DNA from: Agrostemma githago
Lineage: Eukaryota > Streptophyta > Magnoliopsida > Caryophyllales > Caryophyllaceae
Direction of reading: 5' to 3'
NCBI GenBank assembly: GCA_958450325.1
Contig: OY288256.1
Location: 15,470,557-15,534,556 of the forward strand
DNA: 64,000 nt
Position 1 is the stretch's first letter. Every line of letters starts with the position of its first letter. The notes under the pieces were generated by a model that searched no databases, was not told the origin of the DNA, and saw only the letters and a program-made list of their open reading frames with translations. The translations under genes and the position numbers were made by a program. This document shows, piece by piece, positions 57,472 through 64,000 of this stretch.

Positions 57472-58690
57472 GTTCATCTCCAGGTCCTCAGACAGGTGCC
57501 GTTTATTCTATGATATCCCGAGGAAGACCCAAAGATTCGACTGGACAGAAGAGCACGAGAAAGCATTCACGGAGTTGAAGCGCTACCTGAGCACCCCACC
57601 ACTTCTGTCAAAACCGGAACCTGGAGAGCCGCTCTTTTTATATTTATCAGTAACTGAGGTGGCGGTTAGTGCAGTATTGATAAGGGAGCATGAAGGAGCA
57701 CAACACCCCATCTACTATGTCAGTAAGTCTCTGCTTCCTGCAGAGACCAGGTACACGTCCCTTGAAAAACTTGTACTTGTGCTCGTTACCGCGTCATATA
57801 AACTGCGTCCCTATTTTGAGTCACACGTCATATCTGTAATAACAAATTACCCGCTGAAAACTATTATGAGAAAACCTGAGTTGTCAGGTAGGATGGCAAA
57901 ATGGTCTATGCACTTGAGCGGCTTTGATTTGAGGTTTGTCCCCAGAACAGCAATCAAATCCCAGGCATTAGCAGATTTCATATCCGACTTCAGCACCGCA
58001 CTGCAGACACAAGCAGAGAAAGATATCATCCTTCTAGAAGAAAACAAGGGCGAACAAGTGTGGAAGCTCAACGTAGATGGCGCCTCAAACATGAGAGGAT
58101 CCGGAGCAGGGTTGGTGCTCAGGTCACCTCAGGGAGACCTCATAGTTCAAGCAGTCCGATGCGAGTTCCGAACAACAAACAATGAAGTAGAATACGAAGC
58201 TTTGATCCTGGGTCTCCAGTTGTCCCTAGACCTTAAAATAAAGCAACTGGAGGTGTATGGTGATTCCCAATTGATAGTCAACCATATGAACGGTTCGTAC
58301 ACGGCAAAGGATTCAAAGATGATGGCTTACCTTGAAGTGGAGAAAGACCTCTCCCTGAGGTTCACAGAGTTCTCAATCAACCAAGTTCCGAAGGAGCAAA
58401 ACGTAGAAGCAGACGCCTTAGCAACTCTGGGGGCAACCTTCAAACCAGGAGAAGTATCCACCATACCCATAGTCCATGTGTTGGAGCCAGCAATCCAAAG
58501 AGGTACACAGGAACAAAGAACACCAGAAGGAGATTCACCAGATCAAGGGCTGCAATGGCTTCAGGATGCAAGGATCTGCAGCACCACAGCAGAACCAGAA
58601 GAGATCTCCAACTTGAGAAAACCCTACAAAGACTGGCTGCAAATGATATCCTGCCAGCAGACCAAAGAGAAGCACGAAGTTTCAGAATGA
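57472..58690 (+). pseudogene. Tat RNase H and second RNase H
   Basis: The frame continues from RT after the shift. It holds the RT thumb/connection, the first RNase H (HPIYYVSKSLLPAETRYTSL; SGRMAKWSMHLSGFDLRFVP), and from about 58065 a second RNase H of the plant/archaeal type (LNVDGASNMRGSGAGLVL with the first aspartate; NNEVEYEALILGL with the glutamate; VYGDSQLIVNHMNG; QNVEADALATLGA with the last aspartate). All four acidic residues are present in the second domain. It ends at a frameshift before integrase. Confidence 0.85.
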
Positions 58691-59846
58691 AGGCATCCAG
58701 ATATACCCTCATTGATGGCGTGGTATTCAAGAGATCGACCGCTGGGCCATATCTAAGGTACCATAAGCCAAGAGCAAGCAGAAATGGTAATGCATGATCT
58801 CCACAGCGGAGAATGTGGAAATCATGCAGGGGGCAAGAGTCTATCCAACAAAGCTCTTCGCCAAGGTTACTATTGGCCAACAATGCGCAGGGACGCCAAA
58901 GAATACGTTAAAAAATGCGACGCCTGCCAAAGACATGCACCGGTCAATCACCAGCCAGTAGAGCCGTTGCATCCAATAGTCTCTCCTTGGCCCTTCATGA
59001 AGTGGGGAATGGATATTGTGGGCAAATTGCCAAGAGCACCAGGAAACAAAGTCTTCATGCTCGCAATGACCGACTACTTATCCAAGTGGATAGAAGCAGA
59101 AGCGTTCCCTCAGGTGACTGAGAAGCAGGTTATATCCTTTATTAAACGTAACATTATCTGCAGGTTCGGAGTTCCCTCAGAAATCATCTGCGACAACGGG
59201 TCCCAATTTATTGGCAATAAAATGGAAGCCTATTGCGCCAGGTGGAACATCGCTCTTAACAAGTCTACTCCCAGAATTCCGCAGTCCAATGGTCAGGCGG
59301 AATCCAGCAACAAAATTGTGATGGACAACCTGAAGAGGAGGCTGGAGGAAGCAGGGGGCAGATGGGCAGAGGAACTTCCCTTGGTGCTGTGGTCCGACAG
59401 AACCACGCCTAAGGTGGCTACTGGGCAGACACCTTTTAGCTTGGTCTTTGGCGGAGGCGGTCATTCCTGCAGAGGTAAGGGTACCCACTCACAGATATGG
59501 CTGCACAACAGAAGAAATAAACCAGGTTGAAATGACAAACAGTTTAGACACCATAGACGAATTCAGAACTGATGCCCAGATCAGAATGGCCTCCTACAGG
59601 CAGACAGTCGCTAGAAGCTACAACAAGAATGTTAAAGTCAGAATCCTGCAGGAAGGAGACCTAGTCCTCAGGAAAGTATTCCAGAACACCAGAAATCAAC
59701 AAGCGGGGAAATTCGCTTATAACTGGGAGGGGGCCTACCAAGTGGAGAAAGTAGTTGGAAATGGAGCATACCGACTTATGACCATGGAAGGAGAGATCAT
59801 CCAAAAACCTTGGAACATAGTACACTTAAAGAAATACTTCTTCTAA
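58691..59846 (+). pseudogene. Tat integrase
   Basis: Three frame pieces: 58555-58797 (N-terminal connection), 58784-59530 (zinc-binding HSGECGNHAGG...CDACQRH; catalytic core GMDIVGKLPRAP, ICDNGSQF and NGQAESSNK) and 59448-59846 (C-terminal region after a shift near 59455, with ILQEGDLVLRKVFQNTR and the end NIVHLKKYFF). The D-D-E residues are present. No chromodomain, as expected for the Tat lineage. The shifts near 58680-58790 and 59455 inactivate it. Confidence 0.85.
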
Positions 59847-60672
59847 ATAAAAATCACCAGAAGCAGGGGTCACTGTCGCCAGAGCTAAGGCATTCAATCT
59901 GCCAGGTACGCCTCCACCAGAACCCAGGTTCAATCTCATCTCTCGTCTTTTTTAATCTACTCTACCTTCCAAAGTACTTCCTGTTTGCAAAGTCTTTCAA
60001 GATTTTCTTCATCTTTCCAATCTCTCCCAAAACTTAGCTAACTTTTATACCTCAAAATTTATTTCAATTTTCGTGTAACTCAAAAGAATTAATTAGATTC
60101 TTACCATTTTCAAATCCAGAAATTTGAAACCTTTTTCATGTATTTTCAAGATTCAATTTTTGTTTTTAAGTTTCTTTTCACATGTTTTCATTTTATTCTC
60201 TCTTGGTACCACTAAAATTGAATTTCTTTTCACATGTTTTTATTTTATTTTCAACTTAAATTGATAACTGATCTGGTGGAGCGTATAATTTCCACAGAAG
60301 GCGTGCGTCTTGTGTTGAGTGCCTACAACCAGGGCATTACAAGTCCCCTGCGCCACTCAGCACCCACGCAAAGCGTGGCACCTCCGACTGAGTGGGCAAA
60401 CAAAACCCCAGGCCACCAACCATCATGGGTCGACCATACAGACAAAGGCATGCATATTAACAGCTGACAGCAACCAAACAAAACAAACACCACAGAGTAA
60501 GCAAACAAGTACCATAAAAGCAAGTTCAGAACAATTCTGCTCCCTTGAGCAGAAAAAGGATTCAGGTATTCTGCTCCCTTGAGCAGAAAGAAACAGGACA
60601 TAACAAATTTTTTAACAGAATATTTTTTGCCACACAGGGCCAAAGACAACAGAAAGTAATAGGCTGAACAGC
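59847..60672. mobile_element. Non-coding spacer between integrase and the antisense gene
   Basis: T-rich sequence to about 60260 with a direct repeat of TTTCTTTTCACATGTTTTYA (near 60171 and 60223), then an A/C-rich part with two identical hairpins at 60535 and 60569. The open frames here have no family features. It separates two convergent transcription units. Confidence 0.55.
60535..60588. terminator. Two identical hairpin repeats between convergent genes
   Basis: TTCTGCTCCCTTGAGCAGAA occurs at 60535-60554 and again at 60569-60588. Each has TTCTGCTC / GAGCAGAA arms of 8 bp with a 4-base loop. The position, 85-140 bases beyond the antisense stop codon and at the tail of the sense unit, suggests an RNA end-processing role, but this is inference. 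Confidence 0.35.
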
Positions 60673-62590
60673 CTAGATATTATCCTCAGGAGGAAGAGAG
60701 ACGAGGGGCTCCACCACCACAGCATCAGCAGTTGTCACCACAGGTCCAGGCGTCTCCTGAGCGGCAGGAGGGGAGGAAACTGACTCCTCCACTGCTTCCT
60801 CTCCCTCCTCAGCCAGCATCTCCAGGTCAAAGCCATTGGGGAATTCCGCCTGCATCCTCTTCTCCAGAGCAGCTAGGTCCCAGTTCACGTGCTTCCCCTC
60901 GGTGTAGGCATTAACCATCTGGATCTCGGTGCTCAGAGCAGACCAGCTAAGAGCCCCAACCATATTCTCCTGCAATGCCGCCACCTTCCCCTGGATATCG
61001 GAGTTGGCATCCTGAACCTTAGCAAGCTCAGCCCTCATCCCCTCAGCGGCCTCCGTCTGCTTCCCCTCCTCAGCAAGCTGCCTCTTGACTTGCTCCAGTT
61101 CCCCCCTCAGCTTTGTGGCCTCCTCCTTAGCCTGATTGGCCTCCTCCTTCAGCTTCATGACCCTCTCTTTGGCTTGGCCAGCCTCCTCCAGCAGTCGAGC
61201 ATTATCCGACTGAAGTTGACTCCCCATATCCCTAAGGTGAGATATGCCAGCTTTCACATAAATATCCATCTGGAGAATCTGAACAGCACCACAACAGTCA
61301 GCAATACAGTCTAAGTTGAAAATAACTCAAAGCCAGAAAAACAGAATCACCTCAAAGCCATGAGCAGCGATGTGGGCTGCCGACTCAATCAGGGGCTCTC
61401 TAGCCATTATAGCCTCAGAACCAGGGAAGAGGAATTGGTCCAGAATAGACAGATCCTCCAAATGCCTGATAGTCCCAAAGTTCCTAGGGAAGGTCATGGT
61501 GACCTCATCAGAACCGCATCCGACGGAGTGAGGAACAGAGGGCTGAGGAGAATCGGGGACATGAATCACATGTGGATCCTCTGCAGAGTCAGCCCGTGTT
61601 GAAGGAGAAGAGCTACGCTTCCTTTTCGAGCTGGTCGAGGGAGCGGGGGAGGAAGCAGAACCCTTCCTGGAAGAAGAGCGGGTGGCCATACTTTTCCTCC
61701 TGATCCGATCTAGGGTCATGGGAGCTCTTGCACTACCTAAGGGGAACAAGTACACAGTATAAAGTTCCGCAAAAGTTGACAAAGGAAAACAAAGCATGAG
61801 TCTCCTCAGCAAAACGACCCTCACCAGAAGACATTGTATCGGCAAAGGGAGGACAGGTACCGTTGGCAGAGGGGACGAACAAGCTATTGAAGGAAAGTTG
61901 TTCAGAGGACAAGTCGGAAAGCTTGGCAGCAAACTCGAGGAGCGGCGTTACCTCTTCCGGTTGCTGGAGACCTACAACATGAAGCCAATAAGAACCATAA
62001 GTAGGCGAGAAAACTAAAAAGCTGAGAACACGATGAGTACCTGTGACGGGTCCCCACTCGGAAAACAGGTAATCACAAGGAAGGGGAGAAAGCGAATCGG
62101 CCTTCACGAAGATGAAATCCCTAAACCATTCCGCGTCAGGAGGGTTGGGGGGGGGGAAGATTATACCAGGGAAATTCTTGTCCTTTACCCGCATGGTCAC
62201 CTGACCGCATCCCAGGGGTCTTACCTGGAACACGACGCAGATATCAAGCAACGAGAAGTTCTTCTGGTGGCGAGAGTTTAGAACGCAGAAGGACAAAAGT
62301 ACCCTCCAGGTGTGAGGAGCCAGTTGACAAGGGGCTAGTTTATAAAGGGTCAAAAGTTCTTGGACTAGAAGGGGAAATGGGAAGCGAAGACCCAAGAGGA
62401 ACGGATAGGCATACATGCAAATCCACCCAGGACGGATGAAATCTGCCTGTTGCCCAGGAGAAGGAAAGTAAACCTCAACCTCTTCCCCAAAGCCGAAGAT
62501 CTCTCTGACGAGGGAGAGATCCTCGGCAGTAAAGCTAGAGTCGCAAGAATATTTCTTGCCCAAAATAGAGGAAGGGGAAAAGGTCATCAC
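60673..62590 (-). CDS. Antisense four-exon gene of the Tat element (PF04195-like, coiled-coil protein)
   Basis: Exons on the minus strand: 62590-62041, 61971-61825, 61736-61351 and 61269-60673. Introns of 69, 88 and 81 bases all have GT-AG ends (CACAG/GTACTC...GTTGTAG; TTCTG/GTGAGG...CCTTAG; TTGAG/GTGATT...CTCCAG). Exons total 1680 bases, exactly 560 codons with no internal stop. N-terminal residues about 40-130 (RPGWICMYAYPFLLGLRFPF, then a QLAPHTWRVLLSF segment) resemble the plant family called putative gypsy-type transposon (PF04195). Residues about 245-285 are serine/arginine/lysine-rich with SSKRKRSSS, a likely nuclear signal. Exon 4 begins a coiled coil of KEEANQAKEEATKLRGELEQ type (about 380-450) and ends acidic. 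Antisense ORFs are known in Tat elements such as Grande; their role is unknown. Splicing is predicted only. Confidence 0.7.
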
Positions 62591-62802
62591 CGGCGACGAT
62601 GAAGAGGGAGAGGGAGTATGGGGAAAGGTGAGTAATTATGAGGGTAGGGGGCAAAGTCATCATGAGGGAGGAGAAGAGTCAGTTAGAAAAACGAGAAGTG
62701 ACAGACTCAAAGACAAACTCTGTGGAAGAAAATCGTCACCAGAACCGTAAACAAACGGAAATTCCCGCCTAAGATGAACTTAGTCGAAAATTTGGGGGCA
62801 AT
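62591..62802 (-). promoter_or_regulatory. Leader/promoter region of the antisense gene and sense polypurine tract
   Basis: The sense strand ends with AAAATTTGGGGGCAAT (62787-62802), the polypurine tract priming plus-strand DNA just before the 3' LTR. On the minus strand this 212-bp stretch is the leader upstream of the antisense ATG. I see no clear TATA box in it, so the antisense promoter may lie in the 3' LTR. Confidence 0.45.
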
Positions 62803-63509
62803 TGTTTGGGATAAAATTCGCACCCTCAGGAGTGACGTGGAATTCTTCAAGTCAAAGGTCAAAGTCGAGAAGTCAAAGGATCGAAAGTGGAAAACTCACG
62901 AAGTAATACTCGAAGAGTCCAAAGTCATAAAAGTCAAGGATCCGACATGAGATAAGTCAACGAATCAACCCAACAGCAGCATTGGGCCAAAGAACAGCCA
63001 AATACCAAAGTGGGCAGAAGACAGCCCAACTGCCCGAAGTAACCCTACCCCAAACACAAGACCCAGTAAAATAACCACTCCCTAGAATCCAGGAAAGGCC
63101 ACCAGAGCAGGAGAAAGATCAGGAGGAAAAAGAGGAAAACAACGGCTAAGAGGAAGAGAGGGAATATAAGTACAACGACAACAGAAGCATGAAAGGGGAC
63201 TGAATCTGCAGCACACTTCAAACCTAATACACAAAGCATACTAGCAAAATATACTCCCCGATAATCCGAAATTGATACTTGTATTCTTTACTCATTTTCT
63301 CCATTCATAGTAGACATTTGGCGGGATTTCGACTCCCCTCGCGGTTTTTCACACATTGGGTTTCCGCGTCACCAATTTTCGCGTCTTCTTGCTTTCTTTC
63401 GTTGTTTGTTCATTCGTTGATTCGATTCATTCCGTTGTTTCGTGAAACGTTAGCCCGATCACTTTAACCCACAACTTAAATCGTAACCCGGTAAATTTTT
63501 ACCAAAACA
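62803..63509 (+). repeat. 3' LTR
   Basis: 707 bp, starts TGTTTGGGATAAAATTCG and ends ACCAAAACA. It differs from the 5' LTR by about 14 substitutions and no visible length change. Confidence 0.93.
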
Positions 63510-64000
63510 CGTACCGATTTTTAATTAATTTCTTTTGTAAAAAAAGTTGAGTGATTTCACAAAATTTTAGGTGATTATGATTAGGTAGAGCATTGTTAAA
63601 TTTGAAAATAAACCTATCAAATTTTATCTCGCTCATTTCGTAAACACGCCCCAATTTTTAGGTTCAAACATCCTAAAATTTCGACCCGCGACCAGTTCGG
63701 CTCGAAACCAAAATTATCTGTTAATTTAGGATCAAAACCTGACCCAAATGGGTCGACGCAGTGGTTCGATGACATATTGACGTGTAATTAAAATTATTAC
63801 TACAATATTACTCTCTCTCATCCGTTTAATTATTTACACTTACTATAAATGAACAATCAAATCAATTATTTACCTTCCTCTTTTAGAAAAAGACTTTATC
63901 ATATAACCCGCATATCCTTTCTCTATTTACACAAAATGTCACACTTTTTCCTTACTTTAACTTTGGTGAACCCATAAAACCATTTAATTTACCAATAATA
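63510..64000. other. Right flank of the Tat insertion
   Basis: It begins with the target duplication CGTAC, then AT-rich non-coding sequence that probably continues the Helitron-like unit interrupted at 52951. No gene is seen; a partial CTCTCTCATCCGTTTAATTATT near 63812 may be a MITE end. Confidence 0.4.

Larger units (their letters stand above)
52947..63514 (+). mobile_element. Complete Tat-lineage Ty3/gypsy retrotransposon with antisense gene
   Basis: 10,558 bp (52952-63509) with target duplication CGTAC at 52947-52951 and 63510-63514. LTRs are 52952-53658 and 62803-63509 (both 707 bp, about 14 differences by eye). Order: primer-binding site, gag, protease, RT, RNase H, second RNase H, integrase, non-coding spacer, antisense gene, polypurine tract, 3' LTR. 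The double RNase H and the antisense gene are hallmarks of the Tat lineage. gag-pol carries several stops and frameshifts, so it would need helper proteins to move. Confidence 0.93.

Overview
This is a nuclear window from a repeat-rich flowering plant. Evidence: plant-only retrotransposon lineages (Tat and Athila Ty3/gypsy, SIRE-type Ty1/copia, a plant L1-type LINE, MITEs and probable Helitrons), a C2H2 zinc-finger gene with plant QALGGH fingers, and a nuclear gene for mitochondrial ribosomal protein S19 with an intron in its 5' leader. I cannot name the species. Only two host genes are supported: RPS19 (CDS 45629-45910, + strand) and a ZAT-type three-finger repressor (50519-51394, - strand). 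Nearly everything else is transposable-element DNA.

Layout. 1-4095: an Athila-like element on the - strand, running off the left edge; its 5' LTR is rearranged by an inverted block carrying another element's LTR end and primer-binding site. 4096-5364: a degenerate coding remnant with a 22-bp minisatellite. 5365-13758: a gag-only Tat-type element on the + strand. 14103-28266: a decayed Tat element on the - strand (5' LTR 25505-28266, broken gag-pol 20298-14103) whose leader was hit by two solo LTRs, each with a perfect 5-bp target duplication (22789-24898 and 20417-22432). That element itself interrupts a SIRE-like copia element (LTR 30470-31952, gag-protease to 28267). 31953-32990: the 3' part of another element containing an in-frame scrap of casein kinase I. 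32991-41146: a probable Helitron filled with degenerate ~130-bp repeats and split by a full-length L1-type LINE (35561-40310). 41482-43813: a hAT-like element with a small MITE inside it, then two Harbinger-like MITEs sharing one TTA. 44380-45950: RPS19. 46831-47630: two more MITEs. 50519-51520: the zinc-finger gene. 52443-52748: another MITE.

52952-63509 is a complete Tat-lineage element: 707-bp LTRs about 98% identical by eye, target duplication CGTAC, tRNA primer site, gag, protease, RT, two RNase H domains and integrase. Its gag-pol carries several stops and frameshifts. On the opposite strand, between integrase and the 3' LTR, lies a four-exon gene whose three short GT-AG introns splice into one uninterrupted 559-codon reading frame. 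This intact antisense gene inside a broken retrotransposon is the most interesting object in the window.

How the parts relate: the window is layered nested insertion. The order can be read from interrupted elements: the copia element predates the minus-strand Tat element, which predates its two solo LTRs; the Helitron-like array predates the LINE; a second Helitron-like terminus at 52925 predates the 10.6-kb Tat element, which now sits about 1.6 kb upstream of the zinc-finger gene start.
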